This document shows, in pieces, positions 48,998 to 58,650 of a stretch of 64,000 bases of DNA. Source of the stretch: a virus. Made by a program: the position numbers and the translations under genes. The notes beneath the pieces were generated by a model, which saw only the letters and a program-made list of their open reading frames with translations, was not told where the DNA came from and did not search any database. The DNA is taken from positions 91,213 through 155,212 of IMG/VR virus record IMGVR_UViG_3300005613_000005. One strand, written 5' to 3'. Position 1 is the first letter of the stretch. Each line of letters opens with the position of its first letter.

Positions 48998-50095
48998 CTA
49001 ATGAAAATCGGTATTACCTTTTCTTAATAAGTATTCATCACTTACAAATTTAAGTATTTTTCTCCCGATATAAGATCTTTGTTCATAGATTGGCTTAATT
49101 ACAACGCCTTCTCGTATCGTCTGTAACGGAAACAATACTGAATCGCCTTTTGTAAGTTCTCGTACTTTTTCAACATTAAAAGGTCCTCTATATAACTCAG
49201 GAACGATATCGAGATTTTTATTTTTACAGTAATTTATAAGTGAATCGTGGCCAATATACAGGCCGTTCCACATCAGGTCAAAGATCACGAGTTTATGCTC
49301 GTTGGGTCCACAACCGTACTTATAGTTTTTCTGGATCCCGTCGCCGTATATCTCGCCATATACTATCTCATTGTAACCTATCTTGTTTTTTAAGTCATAT
49401 TGCTTAACAATCTTAGTGTACACATTTTTCTCATAAAAATCTTTACATTGCGTTTCTTGTCCCTGTAATTGAACGTTATGACTACCGAACACAAATTGGT
49501 ATCCTTTATTACCCATAATATAACTCTTAAACTTATCCCATCTTCTTACAGCTGGCACCCAACCACAACGAAAATTAGTGCCATGTATCTTTTCAGTTAT
49601 GATGACCGTTTCACTGTCTTGAAAAATCTCAGGATAATTTTTGATGTTCTCAATTTCCGTATATTTTTTAAAATGCTCGTTGTTCTTATGTTTTCTAACC
49701 TTAAAACCACCGGTCAAATTACGATTAGGCACAACGGGTTCATATTTTTTAACACCGAAACGATCAGTAAGATCGACGCCCAATACACAATCCGATGCGA
49801 TACCTAGAGTAGGTAGATCAACCAATAATCCCTGTGATACAGCGCCGCGTAGTTTTATAGTCTTAACCCGACTCTTATGCAACTTGACCTTAGAATTAGG
49901 GCCAAATATGGCACACTCTATTTTAGGTGGTAAGATGCTGTCGATAGGAAAATATATTGCTTTGTCGCCGATCTTATACTCACCCTTACGAACAACGCAA
50001 TTCCATCCCTTAACCAACGCTATCTCTAAACGATCTGCGTTAGGATGTGGTTGGATATCTTTAATTTCTACAACTTCAACTTTTAAGATGCCCAT
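48998..50095 (-). CDS. ATP-dependent RNA ligase with N-terminal OB-like domain
   Basis: 365 aa. Nucleotidyltransferase motifs: I, TEKIHGTN with Lys169 as the adenylylated residue; IIIa, YGEIYGDG; IV, REGVVIKP; V, RKILKF. The N-terminal 120 residues (VVEIKDIQPHPNADRLEIAL...IGDKAIYFPIDSILP) form an OB-like domain seen in a phage RNA-ligase subgroup. Joins 3'-OH and 5'-phosphate RNA ends. Together with RtcB it gives two different end-joining chemistries. Overlaps the next gene by 20 nt. Confidence 0.85.
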   Translation of the reverse strand: MGILKVEVVEIKDIQPHPNADRLEIALVKGWNCVVRKGEYKIGDKAIYFPIDSILPPKIECAIFGPNSKVKLHKSRVKTIKLRGAVSQGLLVDLPTLGIASDCVLGVDLTDRFGVKKYEPVVPNRNLTGGFKVRKHKNNEHFKKYTEIENIKNYPEIFQDSETVIITEKIHGTNFRCGWVPAVRRWDKFKSYIMGNKGYQFVFGSHNVQLQGQETQCKDFYEKNVYTKIVKQYDLKNKIGYNEIVYGEIYGDGIQKNYKYGCGPNEHKLVIFDLMWNGLYIGHDSLINYCKNKNLDIVPELYRGPFNVEKVRELTKGDSVLFPLQTIREGVVIKPIYEQRSYIGRKILKFVSDEYLLRKGNTDFH

Positions 50096-51098
50096 GTTCG
50101 GCCCTCATTTCTTTCAAAATTTGTAGTGCATTGTCGGCAACTTTTGTTTTATCTATACTACCGTTATACACCTTATTAACACATTCCTCAATTATTTGTT
50201 CCATCGACACTGCTTTGATTTCGACTCTCTTTTTTTCTTTGTCGATAAACTTAGGTTTTATACGAATGTCCACATCTTTCTGCAGTTGACCATAACGTTC
50301 ACTAGCTATATACGCTGTTATCTCTGCACGTGGTCCAGAAATCTCAACTATCCAATGATCCTGTTTAGTGACGCTCTTAACCAAATCACTGTGTAAATCT
50401 TCTATAGAAAAACCAGGACCAAGTTCATATTTGATACCAGACCATTTAGGTAATGGAATCTCGATAAAACGTTGTTGATAGGTCTCCGTATCAAACATCA
50501 TAACACCCTTAATTTGGTTAATGTCATTAACAGATTGAGCATATGGTGTCCCCGGATAATAACATTTACCGAACGATTGTCTGATGTGAACGTGTCCTGA
50601 GATAATAATCTCAGCTCGTACCTTATCAGCATCGACACCAACTTCGGGTCTAGTATAGCCATAATCTGCTCCTACAAAGGTTTGATGCGCGACACATATC
50701 GATTGAGTATCTAAAGGAAATTTAGTGTGATCAGGAATATAAGGAACCATAGTTATGTTATCAACGTCTAACCGTTTATCGACTACGGTAAAATTATCAT
50801 ACAAGCCAATCATGCTCTGAAACGCATGATACTTATCATCTTTTGGCCTATACATATCATGGTTACCTAAAATATAATACGTCGGTATCCCTAACTGTCT
50901 TACGTAATCTATATGTTTCCTGAACTCAGACATCAACTCTGAACGAAGTACAGCATGAGAGTCCATGTCGTCACCAAGACACACATACATGTCTGGCATC
51001 TCTTCTTTGATCATGGTATTCAACAATGCTAAAAATTGTTTTGCTAGATCAAATCTAGTTATTTTAAGGTGTTTATCGCCGCAAAACAATATCTTCAT
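50076..51098 (-). CDS. SbcD/gp47-type recombination nuclease subunit
   Basis: 340 aa. Calcineurin-like metal motifs: FCGDKHLK, CLGDDMDSH, YILGNHDMY, VCVAHQTF-type strand (ICVAHQTF) and ISGHVHIRQ. The C-terminal part (about 200-340) is the partner-binding and capping region. Acts with the SbcC-like ATPase at 61237 to resect DNA ends for recombination-dependent replication. Overlaps both neighbours by a few nt. Confidence 0.9.
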   Translation of the reverse strand: MKILFCGDKHLKITRFDLAKQFLALLNTMIKEEMPDMYVCLGDDMDSHAVLRSELMSEFRKHIDYVRQLGIPTYYILGNHDMYRPKDDKYHAFQSMIGLYDNFTVVDKRLDVDNITMVPYIPDHTKFPLDTQSICVAHQTFVGADYGYTRPEVGVDADKVRAEIIISGHVHIRQSFGKCYYPGTPYAQSVNDINQIKGVMMFDTETYQQRFIEIPLPKWSGIKYELGPGFSIEDLHSDLVKSVTKQDHWIVEISGPRAEITAYIASERYGQLQKDVDIRIKPKFIDKEKKRVEIKAVSMEQIIEECVNKVYNGSIDKTKVADNALQILKEMRAEHGHLKS

Positions 51099-51409
51099 AA
51101 CAGCACCGCTTTTTCAAACTCTTCGTCCAGCCATCTTTGATACTCATCTGGATTCATCGGTAAAGTGTCACGCGGAAGATCATAAGAAATTTTAACTCCC
51201 ACATATCCATTGCGTGTTCTAAGATTGATCTCGAAAAGTGAATGATTGTGGTTTGGCGTATATCGCATTGTTCCCTCTACCATCTGTATCCACGACCTAA
51301 CAGTCACGTAAACATGTGATGGTAATTTACCGTGTACATCAAAATATTCTTCCGCACAATCTATAGCTCGTGCTGTATGATCATCATATATCTGTTGGGT
51401 CAATGTCAA
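51095..51409 (-). CDS. Hypothetical protein
   Basis: 104 aa between uvsX and the nuclease gene, overlapping each. Alpha/beta (VYVTVRSWIQMVEGTMRYTP...GYVGVKISYDLP), ending EEFEKAVLL. Probably connected with recombination by position only. Confidence 0.6.
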   Translation of the reverse strand: MTLTQQIYDDHTARAIDCAEEYFDVHGKLPSHVYVTVRSWIQMVEGTMRYTPNHNHSLFEINLRTRNGYVGVKISYDLPRDTLPMNPDEYQRWLDEEFEKAVLL

Positions 51410-52493
51410 TGTCCCCCACTGATATTTCTTTATTTCTAGCTGTTGCTACTTCTTCATCAACTTCACAACAAGCTTGAAAAATTTCTTCTTGTATATCCTT
51501 ATCGCCCAACACCCATGTTCTCATATTAGCTTCACCACGGATAGGATCGTGTTCAGCAAACTGCCACATCTGATTGTTGACTTTTCCAGTCTCTTCATTA
51601 AGAGGATGCTTGATGATATTCAAACTGATCGCAAGATCAACCAACTCGTTTGCTATGTTTATGATACCTTCTGTATAACTCAACGCAAGCTGAGCAGTAC
51701 GATACGGTGCAGCACATCTGTTTTTCTTAGCTTTAACTCTTATGAGATGCCCAATCTGTTGTGCACCACCGTATATGTTCTTGCCTTCTTCGATACGGCC
51801 TTGTTTGTTTTCAATTTTTTCTACCTGTAGCATGTAATCGCAAAAATGCTTCAATGCTCGACCATCAGGAACTATCCATGGATTGTTCATTTTCTTGTAC
51901 TGATCCATCTCCTCATATACTTGCTGTACTAAAAGCGTAGTGACGTTAAACTCACGAATAACCGGTAATACACCTTTCAACGCTGATCCTAGATAAGAAG
52001 CTCCACCGCCGCCCATGGTTTGATCAGTAGTTTTATTCTTAACATCTTTTGGATAACGAATAGATTTAACAGAATCTATGCCGATAGCCTTTATCGGGGC
52101 ACCATCTTGCAACATCTGATGTAATTCTCCACCGACACTTATTTTATCAAAGATCTGAAGAGGATCGTTAGTCTGTTTAACCATGAGACGTTTTAAATCA
52201 CCGCCTAGTTGCTGAAACCAATTCTTGTTAAAAGAAAACTCAGCGTCAAACAAAATACATATCGCATCTGGATCATCTTTCTGTATCTGAATCATCACAA
52301 GCTGCATCAGCAAACTCTTACCGCCTGATTCTGGACCAAAAAAACATATAGATTTACCTTCTACAAGACCACCGTTTCCAACTGCCCAATTTAAAGATGG
52401 CGATGGCATCTTGATAACATGATCTTGAGGCGCGGGCATGGCATCCGCCAACATACCAAAATCTTTTGTAAGTTTGCTCATCCAATTAGACAT
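51384..52493 (-). CDS. uvsX: RecA/UvsX-type recombinase
   Basis: 369 aa. Walker A FGPESGGKSLL at 52-62; LFDAEFSFNKNWF (catalytic Glu region); AIGIDSVKSIRYP (Walker B); LLVQQVYEEM (switch Gln); an L2-like stretch; C-terminal acidic tail (EISVGDIDIDPTD). Forms filaments on ssDNA and exchanges strands. Neighbours SbcD/gp47 and the ssDNA-binding protein complete the set. Confidence 0.9.
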   Translation of the reverse strand: MSNWMSKLTKDFGMLADAMPAPQDHVIKMPSPSLNWAVGNGGLVEGKSICFFGPESGGKSLLMQLVMIQIQKDDPDAICILFDAEFSFNKNWFQQLGGDLKRLMVKQTNDPLQIFDKISVGGELHQMLQDGAPIKAIGIDSVKSIRYPKDVKNKTTDQTMGGGGASYLGSALKGVLPVIREFNVTTLLVQQVYEEMDQYKKMNNPWIVPDGRALKHFCDYMLQVEKIENKQGRIEEGKNIYGGAQQIGHLIRVKAKKNRCAAPYRTAQLALSYTEGIINIANELVDLAISLNIIKHPLNEETGKVNNQMWQFAEHDPIRGEANMRTWVLGDKDIQEEIFQACCEVDEEVATARNKEISVGDIDIDPTDI

Positions 52494-52496
52494 ATA

Positions 52497-52691
52497 TTAC
52501 TCCTTAAATTTTATAAACTGTAACTCAGGATCAAGATTGTATTTCTTACATACTTCCTTGGAAACTACATAATATATATATTTCTCGTTTTCAACACTGT
52601 TATATATCTGCAAATTTCCATCCTTATCTATTTTGTTGAGCGTCTTCATCGCTTTATAAATCAACACGAAAGTTCTTATTAAATTAATCAT
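52497..52691 (-). CDS. Small hypothetical protein
   Basis: 64 aa, overlapping the next gene by 4 nt. Basic hydrophobic start (IRTFVLIYKAMKTL), then a beta region (KYIYYVVSKEVCKKY). Too short to classify. Confidence 0.5.
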   Translation of the reverse strand: MINLIRTFVLIYKAMKTLNKIDKDGNLQIYNSVENEKYIYYVVSKEVCKKYNLDPELQFIKFKE

Positions 52692-53161
52692 GACATCCCC
52701 TCATCTGGTGATTGATATTGATCAGAATATACCATTTTCTTGACATCGTCGTGAGCTTGTCGAAAAGCCTGATGTTTGTTTTTTAAAAAAGTCACCAACG
52801 CCGCTGTTTTAGCCTTCAACTGGTGTGCCGCTTTAACATCGGCGTCTAGTTCAACGTAACGCTTACGAGCTTCAGCAGAATCTTTTATTCCTTTAGATTT
52901 TAGATAATCACCGGCTTTATCTAAATACGCTATCGCTTTAGCAGTTTCTAACGCATTAGCAGCTTCAAGATCGTATCTAACAGCGTGTGATAACAAAGTG
53001 CTAGTGTGATCTTGAGCTATGATAAAATCGCGTAAATATTGTGGGGCCATCATGTTGTTGAGGCCCCCAATTCTTTCTATTTTTTTGGTATATTCAATTA
53101 ACCGTGTAACGTCTAACCTAAGAAGTTTCTTCTCAAGTACGACCAACGCGTTATTCGACAT
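52688..53161 (-). CDS. Hypothetical helical protein
   Basis: 157 aa, almost all helical, Ala/Lys/Leu-rich (LETAKAIAYLDKAGDYLKSK, LKAKTAALVTFLKNKHQAF). Placed between the ssDNA-binding-like gene and uvsX; could be a recombination or replication accessory protein, like T4 gp59 or UvsY in position only. Confidence 0.6.
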   Translation of the reverse strand: MSNNALVVLEKKLLRLDVTRLIEYTKKIERIGGLNNMMAPQYLRDFIIAQDHTSTLLSHAVRYDLEAANALETAKAIAYLDKAGDYLKSKGIKDSAEARKRYVELDADVKAAHQLKAKTAALVTFLKNKHQAFRQAHDDVKKMVYSDQYQSPDEGMS

Positions 53162-53170
53162 ATATCCTCC

Positions 53171-54178
53171 TTAATCTTTGAGGATACTGTCTGCCATAGC
53201 TAAAAATGGATCATCATCAGTTTTTGTCTGTTTATCAGCTGCTGACATGTTTGGTCTAGTTTCCGCAATATTAACATGTGCAGGTTCATCATCCTCATCG
53301 TTGAGCTTGATATTAACTTTACCAGTATTAATCGCAGGTATTGCAACAGTTGCTGGTGTAACAACTGGTACGGCTGCATTAGGGATAAAACCCTCGATAG
53401 CTGCATCCGGACACTCATTTATGATAGCAGGCATATTAGCCATTAATATCTCACGCAGTTCGTCGTACGTTTTCTTCTGATAAATTGATCCTAAATCATA
53501 AGCTAATTCTTTCCAATTTACACGAATATTCTCAGGTAACGCTGATCTATCATCGATAAACACTAATTGTCCATCAACTCTCTGTTGTTTCTGAAGTTTT
53601 TTAGCACTATACTCAGTATCAAAACCTTCACCTTCTCTAGTGATGTTAAACCATACACCAGAATCATCACGTTCACAGTTCACTGAAGTAGGATCTTGGT
53701 TGTAGTCCGAGATATACTGATTCATCTGTTTTTTCAATGCTTTATGCGCTGTCGCTTTGAGTTCTAAAATTCCTACCTGACCCGATTGATCAACCGCGTT
53801 CCATGCGTAAACTGTTTTCAAACGATAGTCAGAAATCACTTTGTTTAAAGGTTTTAACATTTCTTTGATAGTTTTTTCATCGTAACCCGCAGTTTTAAGT
53901 TCACTTTTCTTAGCTTCTGCTTTCTTTTGTAAAAGTCCAACCCATTCAAAAATCGGACATCTCTGTTCAGTTGTAAGTGAACTTGCATAAGGACGCATTC
54001 TTTGTGTCTGTGGATCGATAAGTCCCCATACGATCATCCATTTACGATAAGGATAACCATTGCTTGCTTCGCCAAACGGAGGTAAGAAACGATAGAAGTT
54101 ACTACCTTCTTTAATCTTATGGCGTTTCCATTCTTTTCTTTCTGCTAATGCTTTGGGATTAATAGAGATCTTTGACAT
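53171..54178 (-). CDS. Single-stranded DNA-binding protein, gp32-like
   Basis: 335 aa. Begins SKISINPKALAERKEWKRHK; the core contains FYRFLPPFG and YRKWMIVWGLIDP, resembling phage SSBs (RFLPP then a beta core). A low-complexity linker (AAVPVVTPATVAIPA) is followed by the acidic C-terminus DDDPFLAMADSILKD, as is typical of protein-recruiting SSB tails. No zinc motif as in T4 gp32. The start follows CTTAAGGTAGAAAGGAAAAAT. Confidence 0.75.
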   Translation of the reverse strand: MSKISINPKALAERKEWKRHKIKEGSNFYRFLPPFGEASNGYPYRKWMIVWGLIDPQTQRMRPYASSLTTEQRCPIFEWVGLLQKKAEAKKSELKTAGYDEKTIKEMLKPLNKVISDYRLKTVYAWNAVDQSGQVGILELKATAHKALKKQMNQYISDYNQDPTSVNCERDDSGVWFNITREGEGFDTEYSAKKLQKQQRVDGQLVFIDDRSALPENIRVNWKELAYDLGSIYQKKTYDELREILMANMPAIINECPDAAIEGFIPNAAVPVVTPATVAIPAINTGKVNIKLNDEDDEPAHVNIAETRPNMSAADKQTKTDDDPFLAMADSILKD

Positions 54179-54237
54179 AATTTTTCCTTTCTACCTTAAC
54201 AGGCATAGTAATTACTACCGCAATACGGCATAACTCT

Positions 54238-54243
54238 ATTATA
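54238..54243 (-). promoter_or_regulatory. Extended -10 promoter TGGTATAAT
   Basis: TTATGGTATAATAGAG on the minus strand, about 60 nt before the SSB start. An inverted repeat-like CCGTATTGCGG lies in the leader and may fold. Confidence 0.6.
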
Positions 54244-54253
54244 CCATAAAATA

Positions 54254-54715
54254 TTATTTTTTATCTTCTTTTTTTGTAAATTTAGTGATACCATTTTGCA
54301 TAAACGCTTTAGTATCAATATCATCACCAACAAAATATATCAATGAAACTTTAGGATCACGGCCTTTGATCTTAGCATCAATGTAATTGTAAAAAATCGA
54401 TGGACAATCATTCCTTAACATCGGAACGACGATCTTTTTACTAAGATCAACAACATCATCGTATGCAACACCATCATATACAATCGTCTTACAAGCAGTC
54501 ATAGGATTGAAGTCCAACGATCCGTAGTTAAGACCGATCTTTTCCACGATCTTGCGAAGATAATTAGATGTAGCGATTTTGGTACCATCACGTAGTTTAG
54601 CAGTAGGTGGTGCTGGACACTCATTGATCTCTTCTATGAAATCAGGTGTTTTGATGACCATCTCATCATTTTTTAACGACTTTGGTATTTCTTTAACAAT
54701 CTTAAATTTAGCCAT
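54254..54715 (-). CDS. Hypothetical protein upstream of the SSB gene
   Basis: Start at ATG 54715 (MAKFKIVKEI) behind AAAGGAGATTAT. 153 aa. Contains ECPAPPTAKLRDGTKIATSN and DFNPMTACKTIVYDGVAYDD; ends in a basic KFTKKEDKK. No recognised family. Confidence 0.6.
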   Translation of the reverse strand: MAKFKIVKEIPKSLKNDEMVIKTPDFIEEINECPAPPTAKLRDGTKIATSNYLRKIVEKIGLNYGSLDFNPMTACKTIVYDGVAYDDVVDLSKKIVVPMLRNDCPSIFYNYIDAKIKGRDPKVSLIYFVGDDIDTKAFMQNGITKFTKKEDKK

Positions 54716-54728
54716 ATAATCTCCTTTA

Positions 54729-54944
54729 TTATTTCTTAGTACCTGCTTCCAACGTTGTCCCATCTTTTAAAACTTTCTTCTGATAGACATTAGCACCAGC
54801 ATAAACAGCCACTAAAAATCCCATACCATAAATAAAACCTTCACTGGCTACTTTTCCAAAATACGTCAAGACCGATAAGACAATAAAAGCTTCTTGAGCG
54901 AAGAAAAATTTCTTACCACCAAAAAATTCATATATCTTGTTCAT
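54729..54944 (-). CDS. Small membrane protein
   Basis: Start at ATG 54944 behind AATAAGGAGTCTAAC. 71 aa with two hydrophobic segments (AQEAFIVLSVLTYFGKVAS and FIYGMGFLVAVYAGANVY) and a charged tail. Family unknown. Confidence 0.6.
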   Translation of the reverse strand: MNKIYEFFGGKKFFFAQEAFIVLSVLTYFGKVASEGFIYGMGFLVAVYAGANVYQKKVLKDGTTLEAGTKK

Positions 54945-54954
54945 GTTAGACTCC

Positions 54955-55128
54955 TTATTCATCCTTTGTTAAAACATGATATCTAAAAAACGAATACGCG
55001 ATAGCTAATAATCCAGCGAATATCGTTGGACCCGTTTTACCATAAAAATATAGATTATATAGTTCATTTACAACTAAAATAACACCGACAATGAAAAATA
55101 TACTTGATACCATAAAGCGTTTACTCAT
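54955..55128 (-). CDS. Small membrane protein
   Basis: Start at ATG 55128 (MSKRFMVSS) behind GAAAGGATTGAAG, overlapping the polymerase stop by 8 nt. 57 aa with two transmembrane helices (FFIVGVILVVNELYNLYF and IFAGLLAIAYSFFRYH). Translationally coupled to the polymerase; role unknown. Confidence 0.6.
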   Translation of the reverse strand: MSKRFMVSSIFFIVGVILVVNELYNLYFYGKTGPTIFAGLLAIAYSFFRYHVLTKDE

Positions 55129-58100
55129 CTTCAATCCTTTCGATCTCAGATATCTCAATGGAAACTGGCGTTTTCCATCCTTCTTTCAATGTACCTCGTA
55201 CATAAACCAATGAGTCTTTTGGCCATTTCAATGCTTTTTTTATGTTCCATGAAGACGCTTCGATCGTTGAATAGCCGTCAGATAACTTAACCACGCATAA
55301 ATTCCACGGTTTACCAGTACGTTTAGAAATTCCACTCTTAATCTGCGAACTTTCATATAATAATATGAGTCCAACATTATCTCCTTGATCGTGTTCTAAC
55401 ACCCCAGCAGCGACCTTTATATTACACAATACAGGAACATTGCCCATGATAAATGGGACAGCCTGACGTCCAGTTTTCTTCAACGCCGGCCACTTTTTAT
55501 CGATAAAATCGATGATCTCTTCGTTAGACAAGAGATACTTATTAAAGGCTTTGTTGGTATCTCGTTCTTGCAAAAATATAGTTAGAGGATCAAAGTCGCG
55601 CATCTCGTCGTTGAACTGACTGGTCCTCGAACTTTTCATGGATATATAATCTTCCATGAATTTTTTACGAGCCTCTACATACGGTAAATTTTTATCCATA
55701 AAAGCATCGGCAGCGCGTCCCTTTATCAACGCTGAAACTGCTCCAATATTACATTTGGTATGATTGATCTTATTCATGAAATCAGATAGGTCATCGTACG
55801 GACCAGTTTCTACCAAATGAGCGATAACTTTTGGACCGATACCTTTCATGACGCCTATAGGTGCGATAATCTTATCATCATGCACAGCAAACCGCTCCAA
55901 CGGATTCTTCAGTGACGGAGGCTGTATAAGATCACCCAACAAAGTTATATAATGTCTGAGTTTCGACTCAGTTCTTTCTGAGTTAAGGACTGCACACCAC
56001 CATTCAGTTCGATGATAGTGCTTAAGATACATGGTTATGTAACCTAATTCTCCGTACGCGTGCGAATGAGAACGGTTAAACGAATATTTAGAAAACGCAA
56101 CGATCTGATTACAGACAGCATCAGCTTGCTGTAAACTCCAACCACGCTTCATAGTTGACTTGCGAATAGTATCGAACGTCTTGATTATGATGTCTTCTTT
56201 TTTCTTAGCTATAGCATTACGAATTTGATCGGCTTCTTCCCAGGTATGACCGCCTATCTCTACTATAAACTTCATGACTTCTTCTTGGTAAACAAATACG
56301 CCGTTCGTCGTGTAATTAGCAAGATCAGGATGAAGGTAGCTGAGTCTACGATCGTTGTTTCTGACGTCTATGTAATATTGAGCAGCTGATATACCATCGT
56401 CCAAGCTGATCTCATCGTTCATGAATGGAGCGTCCAATGCACCAGGTCGACAAAGTGCTGTAAGTTCATACAGGTGGTTTCTCTGAACCGGATTAAATCT
56501 CTGTATGTATCCTTTGATTAAACTAGTGTTAAACTGAAACGAAGAATCAGTCTTCTTGTTGTAAAAATCACGATATACTCCAATATCTTCAGGTAAGCGA
56601 TATATCTTAGCAATACCGAACTCATCTTCTTCAAGATAGTCTATACCAGTACGTTCTTTAACGGACATAACGCAGTCTGACAGTGCAGTCAAGGTCTTTA
56701 ATCCTAATATATCAGCTTTTACGAGACCACACTTCTCAACGAGGGTCGCGTCATACTGCGTTACCGTTATGGTTCCCAAAGTCTTATCAGTCATGGTCAT
56801 CGTCGGCACTCGCGAACTCGACAGATCAAGGGTAGATATAACGAACGCTGAAGCGTGTCTGCTCCATCCACGAGGCATTCCTAGCAATCGCTTGACCATA
56901 TTTTCAACTTCCTGATGACTCTCAAAAAAATTTGCTAAAAGTTTATTGCGCTCAACTTCACCTTCATTATAGTTACCTTCGTTATCAGTATATCCATACA
57001 AAAAATCATGCTCATCAATGCCCTGCGATGAATCAGGAATAGTATCGCAGACGCTTTTAACTTCTGGATCATTCCTGTTCTTACCGTATATAGCGAACAT
57101 AGAATCTTTTATCGCGTTTTTGGTCTTCATCTTATTAAACGTCGCGATCTGCGCGAAACCTAGCCCATATTTTTCCTGCAAATAGTTCATGATCAGCGGG
57201 CGAGCACGATCGCCGATATCGATGTCTATGTCCGGAAACGACCCCGCACGAATTCTCGCATGAGATAAGAAACGCTCAAAAGGTAGATGGGCTTTTATCG
57301 GATCGATGTGTATTATCTTCAGATAATAACTGATCAACGATCCACCAGCAGATCCACGACCGAGGTTCTGCAATATGTTCTGACTTCTAACAAACTTAGA
57401 TATATCCTCGTACATCAAAAAATACGGTATGAAGTTAAGGGTATCGTTGTTCATTATCACGTCGATCTCACTCTTGAACCTGGTAATATACTCAGGATCA
57501 TCTCTCCATCTACCGTGTTCTTCAATCTTCTTCATTAATAATAGGTACAGTCGTTTGTTCGGATCATCGGTGCGCTTAGCTATGTTATCCGGAATCGATA
57601 TCTGAGGTAAATGATAATCGAAATTTACCTCTATGTTTCTGGCGGCGTTCATTATCTCGTACGTATTCTCTATCCATTGTTCAAATTTTTCTTCGGTCAA
57701 CCATTCACCCAAATGTGTTTTCAACATCGTAAAAATTTCATCAGCTCTATGTTGATGATATGATTCATAAAAATACCAACCATTATCGTTGCCGTTCTTC
57801 AACAAACAATCTTGAATCACCTTATCTTCAGGCGATATAAAATGAGCGTCGGTAGCAGGTATCGGTTTGCCACCGTGTTTATCGACCATCTCCGCTAAAA
57901 ACTTGTTGTACGCTTTCTGTTGGTTGCCGTCTGGCGCCAGTAACGTCGCTGGTATAGGATCAAAACCACCGGTCTTCTTGTTGAAGTTGTGCGTTAGATC
58001 GGTAGGATGAAACTCAACGTAAAGATCATCGCCAAATAACTTAACGTATTCTTTATAAACGTCTTCCGCGTCTGAATAACTACCGTTCATGATGCATCGA

Positions 58101-58573
58101 CCAAGAGGACTAGCAATACACGCAGTTCCAAATTTTAGTCCCTCACGATACTGATCAAGTTGATCAAACGTAACCCTACCTTTTTTAACACCGTAATAAA
58201 CAACTGTGTCATTGTAGGCCAACGAAGCTAATTTCATTAGGTTACGGTAACCAACGTTGTTAACGGCCCACACGTTTATGTGATAATGACCGCGATCTTT
58301 AGCGTTTAACTTTACGTACAGTTCAACACCGGGAACTCCGACGACCTTGTCCAACGAATAGTTCGTTCCATGTTTCTCGTTGTATTTTTTTATCAGCTCT
58401 GGAAATCTAGTCGCATAATATAACGATATCGCCGTACCATGATCGGTAATAGAAAATCCAGGAGTATCGTTCTCCAAGCACCACGCTACCCATTCTTCAG
58501 CAGAAGGAACAGCATCGAGGAGTGAGTACATGCTGTGGTTGTGCAGTTGACAGGGTTCTTTAAAACGCGACAT
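55121..58573 (-). CDS. dnaE: DNA polymerase III alpha subunit (C-family replicative polymerase)
   Basis: 1150 aa. N-terminal PHP domain (CQLHNHSMYSLLDA, His11/His13; ITDHGTA). Polymerase core: NLGRGSAGGSLISYYL at 403-417 and SFPDIDIDIGDRARP with Asp448/Asp450 as catalytic metal ligands; KADILGLKTL supplies the third Asp. HhH region (IGVMKGIGPKVIAHL). C-terminal OB fold (about 1040-1140). No separate exonuclease domain was seen. Ribosome site AAGGGAGATATAT. The length is like bacterial DnaE. Confidence 0.95.
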   Translation of the reverse strand: MSRFKEPCQLHNHSMYSLLDAVPSAEEWVAWCLENDTPGFSITDHGTAISLYYATRFPELIKKYNEKHGTNYSLDKVVGVPGVELYVKLNAKDRGHYHINVWAVNNVGYRNLMKLASLAYNDTVVYYGVKKGRVTFDQLDQYREGLKFGTACIASPLGRCIMNGSYSDAEDVYKEYVKLFGDDLYVEFHPTDLTHNFNKKTGGFDPIPATLLAPDGNQQKAYNKFLAEMVDKHGGKPIPATDAHFISPEDKVIQDCLLKNGNDNGWYFYESYHQHRADEIFTMLKTHLGEWLTEEKFEQWIENTYEIMNAARNIEVNFDYHLPQISIPDNIAKRTDDPNKRLYLLLMKKIEEHGRWRDDPEYITRFKSEIDVIMNNDTLNFIPYFLMYEDISKFVRSQNILQNLGRGSAGGSLISYYLKIIHIDPIKAHLPFERFLSHARIRAGSFPDIDIDIGDRARPLIMNYLQEKYGLGFAQIATFNKMKTKNAIKDSMFAIYGKNRNDPEVKSVCDTIPDSSQGIDEHDFLYGYTDNEGNYNEGEVERNKLLANFFESHQEVENMVKRLLGMPRGWSRHASAFVISTLDLSSSRVPTMTMTDKTLGTITVTQYDATLVEKCGLVKADILGLKTLTALSDCVMSVKERTGIDYLEEDEFGIAKIYRLPEDIGVYRDFYNKKTDSSFQFNTSLIKGYIQRFNPVQRNHLYELTALCRPGALDAPFMNDEISLDDGISAAQYYIDVRNNDRRLSYLHPDLANYTTNGVFVYQEEVMKFIVEIGGHTWEEADQIRNAIAKKKEDIIIKTFDTIRKSTMKRGWSLQQADAVCNQIVAFSKYSFNRSHSHAYGELGYITMYLKHYHRTEWWCAVLNSERTESKLRHYITLLGDLIQPPSLKNPLERFAVHDDKIIAPIGVMKGIGPKVIAHLVETGPYDDLSDFMNKINHTKCNIGAVSALIKGRAADAFMDKNLPYVEARKKFMEDYISMKSSRTSQFNDEMRDFDPLTIFLQERDTNKAFNKYLLSNEEIIDFIDKKWPALKKTGRQAVPFIMGNVPVLCNIKVAAGVLEHDQGDNVGLILLYESSQIKSGISKRTGKPWNLCVVKLSDGYSTIEASSWNIKKALKWPKDSLVYVRGTLKEGWKTPVSIEISEIERIEDE

Positions 58574-58593
58574 ATATCTCCCTTAAATTAAAG

Positions 58594-58621
58594 GTCCTGG
58601 AAATATTGTACATTCCAGGAC
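58594..58621 (-). terminator. Stem-loop, possible terminator
   Basis: GTCCTGGAA/TTCCAGGAC, a perfect 9-bp stem with a 10-nt loop between the small gene at 58651 and the polymerase gene. The T-rich tract after it (CTTTAATTT) is weak, so it may attenuate instead of fully stopping. Confidence 0.55.
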
Positions 58622-58650
58622 ACAAAATAGGTATCGTTAAGAGAGCAACG

